A stretch of DNA of 64,000 bases. It comes from Phascolarctos cinereus. Taxonomy: Eukaryota; Chordata; Mammalia; Diprotodontia; Phascolarctidae. The number at the start of each line of letters is the position of its first letter. Positions within the stretch are counted from its first letter, which is position 1. Positions 12,371-23,604 of this stretch are shown here, in pieces. A model generated the notes under the pieces. That model did not search any database. It saw only the letters and a program-made list of their open reading frames with translations, and was not told the DNA's origin. Made by a program: the position numbers and the translations under genes. The stretch spans positions 9,421,501-9,485,500 of the forward strand of contig NW_018344059.1 of NCBI RefSeq assembly GCF_002099425.1, written 5' to 3'.

Positions 12371-14720
12371 GACTCTATCCTTCTTAATAGATATTGGTTA
12401 CTGAATATCCCATGCCTATGTGAGGGACAAGAGGAATTGGTGAAAGCAGGAGAGAAGAGAAATTCAGGGCTCTTTTCGCTTCCAGCCTTGAGAGAGAAGA
12501 TATGTGATTTAAAGCTTTTTTGAGTTGCATGAAAGAAGAAAGACTCTGAGGAAAAGGTGACATGAGAGGATCTGGAAGTCTTTATTGCCATATTTTGCCA
12601 CATAATTACTGCCACTGCATAATTGTTGCACCTTCTTTTTTCAGTCCAAAAATTGGTTTATAATCTTTCATTGAGTAATCATCACATAGTAAAATTCTGT
12701 TTATCATGCTGCTTAAAAGGTAAACAGAGCAGCAATGTATTCACCAGTGGCATATGGACAAGTATTTGTCTCTCACACATTGTGAACTGTGAGCCTACAA
12801 TTTTCAGCACATGTGCATTATCAGTATATTTCCAAAAGCCAACTTGCATGGTTTGTTTAGAGTGCTGCAGTACTAATGGTATTGTCACTCAACCCAATGA
12901 AGAGCTGTAGGTACAAGGGGATCGGGTGGGCAGGCAAAGCTGTCATGAGTAAGTCACATGATATTGTAAGACTTGCATCTTCCTGGGCTAACTAAACTGT
13001 GCAGTTCATCTGCCCGTGATATAGTTTAGTAATAAATTATTTTTAAGTAATACTGGCACAAATTTTGTTTTAAAGGCTTCATGTAATGGGCATACCCCAC
13101 ATTTTTGCAAACAAATTTGGCATAAAATCTGTGATGATTATTTGGTGAAAAATAGCATGTCCGTATGCTCAGGTTGCTATGCCAGTGACTTCAAGAAATT
13201 TTCTCTTTGACAGCTGGATTCTCTCTTGGTTGAGCTGAGTTATATATTTCTAAAGGAATTCAACCTGCATTGTCTCGTATGTGTATTTTCACATATATAC
13301 TTTCGCTGATTTCCATGCTGTTATCAACTTAGATAAAGGGGTTTATTTGCTATGTATATTCAATGGAACTGGAATCTTGTGGAAAGAAAGTTAAGCCTTG
13401 GCTATAGAGCCTGGGATTCTCCTTCCCCACTAAGAAATAGTGATTAGGAGTTTAGTCTGAACCTAAAAATTACTTCTCCTTAGGCTAATAATATTTGAGG
13501 GAGCAGATAAATATAATTCTAGCCTGGCACTCCCTTTCTCTGTTCCCAACCTCTTACAGCAAATTAACGTCTCTCTTGGAGAAGGGTGTGCAGAGGAGAT
13601 GCTGAGGTACATCTAGACTAACCCATAGGTACATATGTGAGCTACCTGGGCAAAATTACAACAGACCCGCACAATATCCTTACAATTGTAGGAGCCTAAT
13701 GTATCCTCTGGCTTGGGAGTATGCCAGTTTATAATCCAACCTGAAAGCAGCAGCTACATTTGAAGCCAAGCCCTAGCCCTGCCAACTACCAAAATCTGCT
13801 GTTTTGGTTTATTTCCTGGTACCTCCTTGGTTCTCATTCTTGTTAGTTTTGTCCTTGTCTCCTTGGATACTCACTTGAAGCTTCTTGGCTTTGGGCCTTG
13901 ACCCCTAGAAATGCCCTGATCTGGTGTTGCAAGGCTCCTTTCTTGGAGCTTCCTCTGATTCCTGGTTGTATTGTCCTTGGCCACATTTTCTTGAATAATG
14001 AACTATGAAGAGGTCCATGGCTTTAGGCCTGAACCCATGGAGCTCACCAACCCAAAGTCAAGCTGGCTTTAGACTCCATTTCCTAGACCTGGTTCTGTTC
14101 TTATGGGTGGGAGGATTCATTGGTATTTCTCTCTGTCTGAGTGTGCTACCTGATGAGAAATGAAGAGGTGGCTGTCTTAGAGACCCTTCTTAAATAGAGG
14201 TTCTGGGAGGAACTATCCAATCACAGGGAGGGTTTACAAGGGGCAGAGGGTACTTCGGAGATGTAAATTCCAGGGCTAAAGTTCACTTCCAGGATGAAAA
14301 GGTTTCAGGGACACAGTGAAAAAGTTCAGAATGCAGCCTGGTGAGAAATGATGAGGTGGTTATTCTGGTTACCCTCTTTATCCACTTTTAGGTATTATCC
14401 GTACACCTTGGAACTTTGTGGCCCTCTATAGGGCCCTCTCTGATGTCTCAGAGTACATGTTAGGGACCTGAAAGGTCCTGTGCCTGGACTGTCCTGGTTT
14501 GAGTGCTGTCTCATCATGCTAGTTGGCACCATGATGGTTGGTATTTGCTGCTGTTCCCTGGGAGGTCCAAGGTTCCTACCTCCCTCTAGTCACTTCTTTC
14601 TGACCAGTCTGGATCTTCTTGATCTTTCTGTTTCCTATTGTCCTTTAGGTTCTGGGTGACTTTTTGTGCAATTCTGAAGTGTAAAATTTCTCTTTGTAAT
14701 TAGGTTTTTGTTAATGTAGT
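12371..14720. other. Unassigned sequence with a duplicated block
   Basis: About 2.3 kb with no recognised repeat. It holds a short block present twice, at about 14151-14192 and 14338-14380 (GAGAAATGAAGAGGTGG and GAGAAATGATGAGGTGG with similar flanks), and a CCAAT-type box near 14217. The C/T-rich style of 13.8-14.7 kb could reflect an old LTR, but no ends or target duplication could be found. Confidence 0.35.
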
Positions 14721-14724
14721 AACC

Positions 14725-15010
14725 CTGCATTCTCTGACTTTTCCACAAAAACTGTATGAGATACTTTGTCAAAGGCTTTGCTAGAAACTAAGCAAATTGT
14801 TATCTATAGCATTTCCCTGATCTTCCAGTCTAATAACGCTGTAATAAGAGGAAATGAGGTTAGTCTGGTTTGACTTTTTTTAAAATAAATACATGCTGGC
14901 TCTTTATGATAATAATTCCTTTAAAAATACTCACTGATCATCTCTTTAATAATTTATTCTAGAATTTTGACAAGACTCCCATGACTGAATAGAGAAGCTA
15001 TCTGTCCATG
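14725..15010 (-). mobile_element. L3/CR1 LINE, reverse-transcriptase fragment
   Basis: On the minus strand near 14741-14795 the frame reads SSKAFDKVSHTVFVE, matching the SKAFDxVxH motif of CR1/L3 reverse transcriptase. On + the blocks ACTTTGTCAAAGGCTTTGCT, GATCTTCCAGTCTAATAAC, GAAATGAGGTTAGTCTGG and TCTAGAATTTTGACAAGA follow in the order of the mammalian L3/CR1 consensus. Old fragment, non-coding. Confidence 0.8.
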
Positions 15011-15069
15011 ATATGTCTGATGAAGCACCCAGTAGCTTTGTTCTACAGCTACTGAATGCTTCATAGACA

Positions 15070-15270
15070 ACTCATTTTGGGACTGCAACATAAGATTATG
15101 TAACTTATAACTAGAAGGAATCTTAGATATAATTTTAATCTCTTCATTTGAAACTGAGGCCCTGAAAGGTAGATTGGCTTACCTGAGGCTAATTAACATA
15201 AGAGCCAGAATCTTAACTCATGTTTTGTGACTCCAAAGCCCTTCTTTCCAGTATATCACACTTGCCTCAT
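15070..15270 (-). mobile_element. MIR-like SINE fragment
   Basis: The plus strand reads ACTAGAAGGAATCTTAGATA, TTTGAAACTGAGGCCCTGAA, then CTCATGTTTTGTGACTCCAAA. This is the diverged reverse complement of a MIR/L3-tailed SINE. Confidence 0.55.
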
Positions 15271-15639
15271 CTAGCTATGAGATGCTGAAGGAAAAACTAT
15301 TAATACTGTACTTTGGAGTTTAAGTTCAAATATGCCAGAAATAATTTTATTTAATTTAACATTAATGTACTATCTAAACTTTTTTTTTTTTAGCTTAAAA
15401 GAAAGATATCTAGACTGGCATAGTTCCTCATGCTCTCTGATGTGGCTTTCTGCCCCCAAGATAATTTAGATATTATTTATAGGAATCTTAAACAAGGAAA
15501 AGATCGCAAAATATAAAAATGCATTTTTTTGATTAATATTCAAAAATAGTTGAATAAATGCTCACATTGAAAATACAGGAGCCAGTATGAACTGGCTCTA
15601 GGACACTTGTGGGTGGGATACAAGAGATAGTGTAGGAGT

Positions 15640-15880
15640 AGAAACATTTATTTGGATGTGAAGTGAAGTGAAGTGAAGTGGAAAGTGAAGAGTCATCATG
15701 ACACCAAGATTATAACCCTGGGAGACTAGAAGGATGGGGTGCCTGAGATAGAAATAGGGAAGCCAGGAAGAGGGATGGGAAACCAGGGAGTCTATGGCAG
15801 AGGAAAATAGGCTATAACAGGCCTTAGCCTTTAAGATGGAATAAGTTCTGCTTTGAAGTAAATGGGGAATTGTCTTATTA
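15640..15880 (-). mobile_element. L2-clade LINE, ORF2 fragment with a pentamer repeat
   Basis: GAGTCATCATGACACCAAGA, AACCCTGGGAGACTAGAAGG and GAAATAGGGAAGCCAGGAAG on + match antisense L2 ORF2 (the GVILDSSLS region). A short (GAAGT)n run at about 15657-15682 sits at its left end. Confidence 0.65.
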
Positions 15881-16820
15881 AATGGACCCAGATAGGGTTG
15901 AATTAAGGCTATTCTAAGGTCCTAGACATTCATTCTTCTCCAAAGAGATAAGGTGAGTTGTTTAATCAAAGGTTAGATATTATTGTAGAGAAGCCCCTCT
16001 ACAGCATCTCTAACAATCTAATATCAAAGATAGGACACATTGTCGAATTTTATTGAAGTGGAGCAAAATTCAATGTTCTTATTGGGGATGTTGGATTCCT
16101 ATCTAAATATTATTTAGACTAGATCATCTGTGACGTCCTTTCCTATGCTGAGATTTGGCATTTCTGTGAGGCCTCCTAAAATCTTAGAGAGTTATCTGTA
16201 GTTAACTTAGAGAGTTCTTTTATAGAGTGGAGGTGGGGACAAAGACATGAAGGATTAAATTGTTTTTTTTTCCCTACTATTTTCCTCCTAGTTTTGGGTC
16301 CTATGAATATCATGGAAGGTCCATAGATCTGAGTCCCCTTCCTACCTCTCACTTCCTTGTCCTACTGTGGACCCTCAGTAGCCAATCATCAATCATCCTT
16401 CTCTTCCAGCCAGATCTTGGCTTAAGTAAATTCTGGTTCTAGGATGAAGCAAGGTCAAAAGAGGGAAGTGACCTTTTGGCTCCCATATTGCTGGTCCATG
16501 ACCTTGAGTCCATAAGAAGGAAAAATTATTTACTTGAGCAGGGATGAGGCCAGGCCAGCTACTTGGCTTTTATTAACCCCAGGGGCTACCAGTCGTGTGC
16601 CTGGTGTGACTGTTTGAAAATATGGCTCTGGACCAATGTTCCCTCCAGATATAATACCTCATTTGCTTTAGGCTAAAACAAGGGCAATGAAATTCTTTGA
16701 GATTCTTAGACAGGGTCTACTTTTAACTGGAACTCTGAACTTGCTTCTTTTTCTCAAGCCTTCCCTCTTTCCTGAGCTTCCTTTGGCAGTAACCCAACTT
16801 TAGCTACTTATAGACTGCCT
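15881..16820. other. Unassigned sequence
   Basis: No interspersed-repeat consensus or coding motif recognised. Confidence 0.4.
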
Positions 16821-16825
16821 TCGAT

Positions 16826-17235
16826 ATACATTTATTAAGCACCTATGTGCCAAGCACTGTGTTAAGATGGCAGAGGATACAAATAGAGGTAAAAATAATC
16901 CATGCTTTCAAGGAATTCATAGTCTAACTGGGGAAGAAAACAGGCAAGCAATTTACAAACAGAATATATACAGGATAGTTGAGATAATCAATAGGAAGCC
17001 TCTAGCATTAAGCAGGGTAGGCAAAGGCTTCTTGCAGAAAGTGGGGTTTTAGCTGAAACTTGAATGAAGCTAGGGAAGTCAAGAGGCAGAGATGAAGAGG
17101 AGAGGGCACCAGGCATGGAGAACAGCCAGTGGAAATTCGTGGAGTTGGGAGATAGATTGTCCTGTGTGAGGAACTGTAAGCAGGCCCTATCGTAGAGTAC
17201 TTGGAGGGGAGTGAGGAGAAACCTGGATCTGCCTA
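16826..17235 (-). mobile_element. L2-clade LINE, ORF2 C-terminus and 3' end
   Basis: On + it starts with CATTTATTAAGCACCTATG...CAAGCACTGTG, then TTTCAAGGAATTCATAGTCTAA and antisense coding. The minus-strand frame near 17040-17110 reads LDFPSFIQVSAKTPLSARS, like the LASFKSQLKSHLLQEA tail of L2 ORF2. Old and frameshifted. Confidence 0.8.
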
Positions 17236-18030
17236 TCATCTCGAGACCATGACCTCATGGACTCACTTACCTTTCTTCTATGTTCTTTCAGTGCCTCAGC
17301 CCTGCATAAACTCCAGTCCTAGGAAGGATCCTTATTGTACCTACCAACCGAGACAGAACACATTCTCAGGGATTGTTGAGAAGTTTAGTGGTTCCTAGAT
17401 TTTTTTAGTTCCTTCTTCTTCCGCAGATTGCAACTTTTCCGCACTTTTTCATCCTGTACAGTTCTTGTAGCTTATCCATCCTCCATCTCCTCCCACCAAA
17501 AGCAAGCAAACAGCAACAATAGCAACAACAAATCCTCCATAAAAGATCCCACCAGTGTATTGGAGACCTTCCTTTGGTTATTTTGATTTCCCAGGAATAC
17601 CTGTAGAGCATTCAAACTGTCTATATGTTAAACTTCTCACTATACGACCTGCCTACATATTTTTGGTGTCTTTTTCACTACTTGAGCACAATTCATCATT
17701 GGACCCACTAGTCACTCAATTAGTCAACTAGCTGTATGTCTCCTAAGAAAAGACATAGTAGCAATATAGTATAGCAGTATCTATGTTCCAATTCATTTCT
17801 CATTGCAGCTATCCCTACTTATAAAGCAAAACAGCCTTATTTTCCTTATTTGGACAGTAGTTGCAATATTCCTTTTACCTTTTTCCTTGAAAATTCTCTG
17901 TCCATCTCCAAGCTGGTATCTGGCTTAGATTTATAAAAATAATTTCTAGCATATTTTTACTAAAATATGCATGTGTGCGTGTGTGAATGTATGTGTGCTT
18001 GCATGTGTGTGTGTATACATCTTTATACAC
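17236..18030. other. Unassigned sequence
   Basis: Anonymous sequence with a short GT-rich patch at 17968-18012. No motif recognised. Confidence 0.4.
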
Positions 18031-18088
18031 TATGGTCAAGTTACTTAATTTGTCTGAGCCTCAGTTTCCTTATCCATTGACTTAGATA
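18031..18088 (+). mobile_element. MIR-like SINE fragment
   Basis: GTCAAGTTACTTAATTTGTC and TGAGCCTCAGTTTCCTTATC are the middle of a MIR-type SINE in the sense direction. Both ends are missing. Confidence 0.6.
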
Positions 18089-18092
18089 ATGT

Positions 18093-18362
18093 GAAATATA
18101 GTGGATAAAATGCTGAACTTTGAGTTAGAAAGATCTAGTTTCAAATCCAACCTGTAATATTTATTAGGATTGTTACTATTAAAATTCTCTGTGCTTTAGG
18201 CAAATCTCTAAGAATTAGCATACAAATGAAGTTACCATACAAATGAAATCACAAATTCTTGATTTAATATACTTATCTTGCCTCTCTCATGAGGTTACGG
18301 AGAATGTACCTTACAAACCATGAAGTACTAGATAATATAGTGAATTATTATTATTATTAAGC
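18093..18362 (+). mobile_element. MIR3-like marsupial SINE, diverged
   Basis: It begins near TATAGTGGATAAAATGCTGA, passes AGTTTCAAATCCAACC, and ends with TTACAAACCATGAAGTACTA and ATTATTATTATTA. Sense orientation, with an extra segment or local rearrangement in the middle. Confidence 0.7.
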
Positions 18363-19340
18363 AAAGAGAAGCTAGACAGAACTATGATCTTTCTGTGTCA
18401 TCGTTATGGCAGGAGCCTCAGGACAGGTAAGAATCACAATATTTTAATGTGTGCTTTTTGCACTCAAATCATTTTCAGTGCAGGTAAACATTATCTGTGT
18501 GCTCTAAGTATCATTCTCCATCTCTTTTGTTCTCTAGATAGAAGTGGCTTTTTGGACGTGCTAATTCGACATCACATTTTTATGTCCAAAGCACTGACAT
18601 CGGAGTTGTGGGTAATATGTCTACTCAGATATGGCATGTTCTTAACAGAACTCATGTGTTTTATCCAAGACTGGAAGGAAGGGCTTTGGGGAAAATATAC
18701 TTGGCTAGAAGTAAGGTGACTCTTGTTGTGGATGCAAAGGAAGAACTAGAAAACTGAGGAATAAGACAATATAGAATCTTAGGTTGAACTATACTGATAA
18801 AATAAATTCACTAGTATGTATATCTATATATTTATATCTCTTCCTTATATACTATAATATCCTACACACACATCCCCACACCCACTATCAAGGTCTTTTC
18901 TGATTCCCTACATAGTGCAGACAGAACCCTTAGTTTTTAATGGCTATTCTAGTAGGGCACAAGCTGCTATAGATCCTGTCAAGCAAGAAAGGCTTTTAAG
19001 TAAAGGATAGGTCCAAAAATGAACTGTATTTTTCTCCACCTAGGACCAGCCTAGCTAAGGTCAGAGATGTTCATCACCAGATGGCTGGCCTTGAAGTGAT
19101 AAAATTCTTGGCTACCTCAGGTCATTTATCTGTCATTCACAAATATACATATTGAACTATTATTAAGGGTAAGGTCTCCTGGGAAATATGAACAATGTAA
19201 AACATAGTCATTAACTTCAAGGAAGTCATCAAATAGAGGTAAAAAGTACCTCTCCACATAAAAACTTAAATGACAGGGGAGGGGGTGTCTCAGAACAATC
19301 TTCTTCCTATTTTCCACCAGATACATTGTTTTTGGACCTC
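18363..19340. other. Unassigned sequence
   Basis: It contains a 111-codon plus-strand open frame (18384-18719) with no domain I recognise and a composition that looks random. No repeat was identified. Confidence 0.4.
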
Positions 19341-19344
19341 TTTG

Positions 19345-19523
19345 AACTTCATCATGCCCCCATGCCAGGTTCTTTCCAATCTACCTCCTGTTTCAGTTTC
19401 TTTTTATATGCTGTTTCCTCCCATTAGATTGTAATTTCCACTGTTTTAATTTGGATCCCCAGAGCTTAGCAACTAGCTTGGCACATGGTAGCTGCTTAAT
19501 AAATATTTATTGACTGACTGACT
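19345..19523 (+). mobile_element. L2 LINE 3' end
   Basis: CCCATTAGATTGTAATTTCC, GATCCCCAGAGCTTAGCA, TTGGCACATGGTAGCTGCTT and AATAAATATTTATTGACTG match the L2 3' terminus in sense orientation, ending in the (TGAC)n-like tail. Confidence 0.85.
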
Positions 19524-19754
19524 TACTATAGGTAATGGGAAACAAAGGGCTTTTGAGTAGAAGACTAGCATTGTGAAAACAGGGGGTTCAAAATTAATCC
19601 AATAAGGTGGTAAAGGGAAGCTGCTGGGAGAGCTGCTGGTCACCGTGCAGTGAGACAAAAATAAGACCATCCAATTATTTCTATAGTCCCCTGCTCTAGG
19701 TTGCAAGCCTTCCAGACTCCTCATCTCATGCCATTTCTCCATATTTTATTGTAA

Positions 19755-19975
19755 ATCTTCATAGACTCATAGAATTCCAAAGTTGGAAAGGACTTCAAAG
19801 GTTATCTGGGACCTTTATCCTTAGTGTTTATCCTTCCTTCATTCAAATACTGAGAATGGTAAGGTACTATCTCCTGAGGCAGATCATTCCATTATTAGCT
19901 GTTTCTAATTGTTAGGAAGTTATTTTTCCCCCTGTAAAGAATCAGATTTAATGTTCTGAAAGCATTCCTTTAGTT
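19755..19975 (-). mobile_element. L3/CR1 LINE 3' end
   Basis: CATAGAATTCCAAAGTTGGAA and GACTTCAAAGGTTATCTGGG followed by GGCAGATCATTCCATTATTA and AATTGTTAGGAAGTTATTTTT are the reverse complement of the CR1/L3 3' end. Confidence 0.75.
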
Positions 19976-20164
19976 CTTTTAGCATCTGGAAGTGAGAAGG
20001 TGGCATTTGCACTGTTTATCTGTCTGTTCTGGCTATTCCATTGGTTTAGCTTCTTTTGCAGGCACATATGAGCATAATAATGCATTTATGCTACTCTTCA
20101 AGCATAAGTAATCATTGGTAATATTCTGTAGTCTGTTTATACCCATGATGCTTCTTTCCATTTT

Positions 20165-20370
20165 GGGGCTATTTTTAATTTCAATTCTTTTTTAAAATGT
20201 TGAAATAAATTTTAGTGATATCTTTTGTTCTTGCATCATTAAAACTTTCCCCATGATCCCCCTACCCATCCCAAAGAGCCATATCATAAAAGTCAATATT
20301 AAAGAAAAAAAAAGAAAATAAGCAAAATTGATTAATACATTGAAAAAGGAATCTGAACATTTGTGATTAT
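20165..20370 (-). mobile_element. L1 3' UTR fragment (old subfamily)
   Basis: CATCATTAAAACTTTCCCCA, CCCAAAGAGCCATATCATAA and the A-rich AAAGAAAAAAAAAGAAAATA resemble the antisense 3' UTR of an old marsupial L1. A related block is at 51850-52000. Confidence 0.4.
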
Positions 20371-20382
20371 AAGATTAGATTT

Positions 20383-20425
20383 TAATTAATATATAATATA
20401 ATAATAATAATATATAATCATAATT
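20383..20425. repeat. AT-rich low-complexity tract
   Basis: A TAATATATAATAATAATAAT-type run. Confidence 0.85.
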
Positions 20426-20434
20426 AACCTAGAT

Positions 20435-20720
20435 TATAAGAATCAGAGCTCTTGACTAGATTCTTAAAGAATCTGAGCACCTTAATGGTGACAAGATGGA
20501 CCTTATATACAGAAAGATTGTGGAAGGGATCTAGGAGTGGCCAAGTAGTTTGGGGTGACTGGAGGAGGGGGTCTAAGGAGGATCTGGATGGGAGTGGCCA
20601 GTAAGCTGGGGTGAACAGAATGCCAAGGCCCTGGACCAGGTGGTGGCCAAGGGACAATGGAGTCTAGATAGGATTAAATGGCCAGGGGCAATCAGGAAGT
20701 AATAGAACAGAATTGGGAGA
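20435..20720 (-). mobile_element. Possible LTR fossil with a duplicated block
   Basis: The reverse complement is C-rich and contains a TATA-like CTGTATATAAGGTCC near 20497-20512. A block is present twice about 54 bases apart (GGAGTGGCCAAGTAG at about 20535 and GGAGTGGCCAGTAAG at about 20590), as in duplicated U3 enhancers. No LTR ends, polyadenylation site or flanking duplication were located, so this is a weak call. Confidence 0.28.
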
Positions 20721-21087
20721 TTGGCATAGCCACAATGAAAGGCCAGTTAAATGGATTACAGCCTCAGGCAAATGCTAGAGATTTGGGAAAGTCCAGAGAT
20801 TTTTCTTTTTGGGGTCCAGATCCTAAAGACATGGTCTTTTCCTTTTAGGAGTTCAGATTCCATCCCCATCATAACTGTCTCTTTCTCTTGTCAAGTTAAG
20901 AATACACATACTGTGTATATACAGAAGATAAGAATACATATACACATAGCTGAGAGAAGTATATAATATGATTCTTTTCTGTTTTATGGTATAATCTTTA
21001 ATATTAATATCCCTTAAATATTTTAATTTTATTATATAATATGGTGAAAGTTGTTAGTCTAAGCATAATTTCTGACAGGCTGCTTAC

Positions 21088-21122
<35 letters not shown>

Positions 21123-21835
21123 CTGTTTGGAACATTCAAATACTGTTGGTACATTCAAGTTTTTTCCAATTCTGCCAGTTGTTTCTTCTGTGCAAGCCAT
21201 AAGTTATGCTCTCAGAATTCTTATTTCTCACTTGAGCCATTTGGGAACATCCTGCTGTGGTTCTCTTAGGAATCTAAAATCCCTCTAAAGAGGGATTATG
21301 GGTAGGCAGAGTAGAATTCTATTGCTTGTTACCACAGAATGGCAGGTTGAAGGTAGGAGCAGGGTGTTCTGCCAGATACTGCAGCAGAGTGCACTACTTC
21401 ATCATGTGTCAATTCAATTTCATTTGCTTTGTAATATTTATTCAGAGATATTTGTGTTCTCTAAACTCTCTTTGGGGTTATATTTTGTTCTGTCTTAATA
21501 TCTTCCTGATTGATTTGTCTGCTTGTGCTCAAGGTTTATAATTGAGTTTTCTTTCTACTTAAATCTTTGACAATTTGTCTTTTCCTTTTATATTATCCTA
21601 TTGCTTGCTTTCTGACTCCTTCCCCCTTTTGGGTAAGAGTCCAGATCTGGAATTCAAAATTGTATCAGCCTCATCTCCAAGTATTTAGGTCTTTTAATCT
21701 TAAGGTCAATAGATCTTGTACTGTCATCTGTCAAGAAGTGCCCAAACTGATCTTTCATAGAAAAATGTGCAAGGATAAGAGTATGTTTTAGCAGAGAGCA
21801 GGTAAACCTATTTCCAATGGAACTGCTAGCAATAT
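20721..21835. other. Unassigned sequence
   Basis: Anonymous sequence apart from a trinucleotide repeat. Several 65-75 codon open frames lack recognisable motifs. Confidence 0.4.
21088..21122. repeat. (ATC)n microsatellite
   Basis: About eleven uninterrupted ATC units. Confidence 0.98.
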
Positions 21836-21839
21836 TATT

Positions 21840-22060
21840 AGGGATAATAGATTTAGATCTGAAGGAGACCTTAGACAGAATCATGTCAAGCCCACTCCCT
21901 TTATTTTATAGATGGAAAAAAAAAGCAATAGACATAGAGAAGTAAGGTAGCTTTCCCAGAGTCACAGAGCTAGTAAGAGTCTGATGTGGGATTTAAATCA
22001 AGTCTTTCTGACTCTAAGTCAAATGCTCTATCCTGCTTCTCTTATCTACTATACCATCAT
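21840..22060 (-). mobile_element. MIR-like SINE
   Basis: On + the blocks are GATCTGAAGGAGACCTTAGA, TTTTATAGATGGAAAAAA, GTCACAGAGCTAGTAAGAGT and CTGACTCTAAGTCAAATGCTC. This is a reverse-complement MIR-type element with an L3-like tail. Confidence 0.75.
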
Positions 22061-22117
22061 GACTCTCAGATATTTAATTGTTGTCCAGGCAAATTCCAGT
22101 TTAAGAAATTCTATTGT

Positions 22118-22715
22118 AATTGTAAAGATAATTTGCTTTGGAAAGAGAGCAAACTTCAAATACTATGTGACCTTGGATGAATTGTTTTGCATCTCTGAAG
22201 AGGTCTAGAGGTTTTGGGGTGCTGGGAACCCCAAGATTGTGGTACCAGGCCCTGCCTGAAAGAATTCAACTCAAATCTTCTTCCAGCCAGAGGAAAAATT
22301 TATTAGTGTTAAAACACATAGGCCAGGTGACGCCCGTAAGGATGGGTGGGCATGAGAAAGTCTCAGCCTTTTGGGCTTGAGATTCATTCAAGACAGCCTC
22401 ATAGCTGTCTGTCCTAGAGGAGCCTGAGAGGTCAGGCCTGAAAACACTTCCAAGGCAAGCCTAGCTAGCTGCTTGCAAATCCCTCACCCAGCCACCAGAC
22501 AACAAAGGAATTGGGGAGGGGGAGGCTTGCCAGTTGTGGCTGAAGAAGAATTTGAGATTTGGCAGTTATTTCCTGGTCAGGGAACCATATGATCTGTTTC
22601 TAGATCTGTAAAAATGTGGACAATAAAACTTGTTTACACTACAGGGTTGTTATTAAGAAGGCTCTTGTCACCCTTAAAGTGCTAAAGAATTTTAAGAACT
22701 ATTATTCCATTAAAA
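22118..22715 (+). mobile_element. MIR3-like SINE split by an LTR insertion
   Basis: The left half (22118-22197) has CTATGTGACCTTGGATGAAT and TTGCATCTCTGA. The right half (22592-22715) resumes at TTTCTAGATCTGTAAAAATG and continues TACACTACAGGGTTGTTATT to AAAGTGCTAAAGAATTTTA. The two halves join in the order expected of one SINE. Confidence 0.75.
22203..22590 (-). mobile_element. Probable solo LTR fossil inside a SINE
   Basis: This block of about 390 bases separates two halves of a SINE. On the minus strand it begins near TGGTTCCCTGACCAGGAAAT and carries an AATAAA polyadenylation signal near 22297-22302. It then ends near CTTGGGGTTCCCAGCACCCC, a gamma-/class I-like U5 style. No internal viral region is present, so it appears to be a recombined solo LTR, younger than the SINE. 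A clear flanking duplication could not be fixed by eye. Confidence 0.5.
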
Positions 22716-22859
22716 CCCCACAATTCTATTTTCTAGTTAGTGGCTCATTGTCATGAAGTTTTGTTAAATTGATTACAATGAATACATTATATACATTCAC
22801 TTAATAGAATATATGAATTTAAGGTAGAATTTCTTTGCAGTCAATGTATCCAAAAGTGT

Positions 22860-23045
22860 AATGGACTTTCTCAGGAAGTAATGAGCTGTCCATCACTTAT
22901 GGTCTTCAAGGAGAGGTCATATGCCTACTTATCAGAGATATTATATTGGCATTCCTGTTCAGTTACAAGGTGGACTAAATAACCACTGAGATTTTTTCCC
23001 CCAGATCTAAGAGTCCATTATCTTTGATATTTTAATGGATCTGTG
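22860..23045 (+). mobile_element. L3/CR1 LINE 3' end
   Basis: AGTAATGAGCTGTCCATCAC, TGGTCTTCAAGGAGAGGTCA, GGCATTCCTGTTCAGTTACA and GGTGGACTAAATAACCACTG match the sense-strand CR1/L3 3' end. Confidence 0.85.
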
Positions 23046-23600
23046 ATCCCATCAATGTGAGATTTACCAACTATAGTGCTCATAACAATTCATCTACACC
23101 TTTTTGCCCATGAACCTCTTGTCCATGTCCTCTTAGAAATTCTCCACAGAGGATCCACCCAATTATCTGTCAACTTTATTTTCTATCTTGTGACATTATC
23201 TAGATACCAATGGAGCATATTGGTTAACCATTGATTAGCCCTCACTCTCGTCATATAACCAGCTCACTCTTTTTTTTTCTAGTCTCTGAAGATATCTCAT
23301 ATGATTTTTTCCTGTATAATTCTTTGTTAGCAAAGTGTTGTAACCTTTTCATATATACCATGTATTTCTCCATGGCCCTTTGGGTGATCCACAGCTTTCA
23401 TTCTTTTACTACTCTGTGTTCTATGACCTCCTCTAGAGGAATAATGATACAAAAAGATGGGCTTTTGAATCATGGAGAAGTTTGGTGTCATTAAAAATAC
23501 TTCTCAATTCCCCAAAGGCAATCTAGCCAACTTTCTTCCCCATTTTAAGTTCTATGACACTTCTTTGTCCATACACAGTGGTATCTTTATGGATGGACCA
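23046..23600. other. Unassigned sequence
   Basis: It lies between an L3/CR1 end and RTE-like coding. An 87-codon open frame (23231-23494) has no recognised domain. Confidence 0.4.
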
Positions 23601-23604
23601 ATTA

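Noticed and set aside
18384-18719. 111-codon plus-strand open frame
   Set aside because: No domain, no gene context, random-looking composition; expected by chance at this length.
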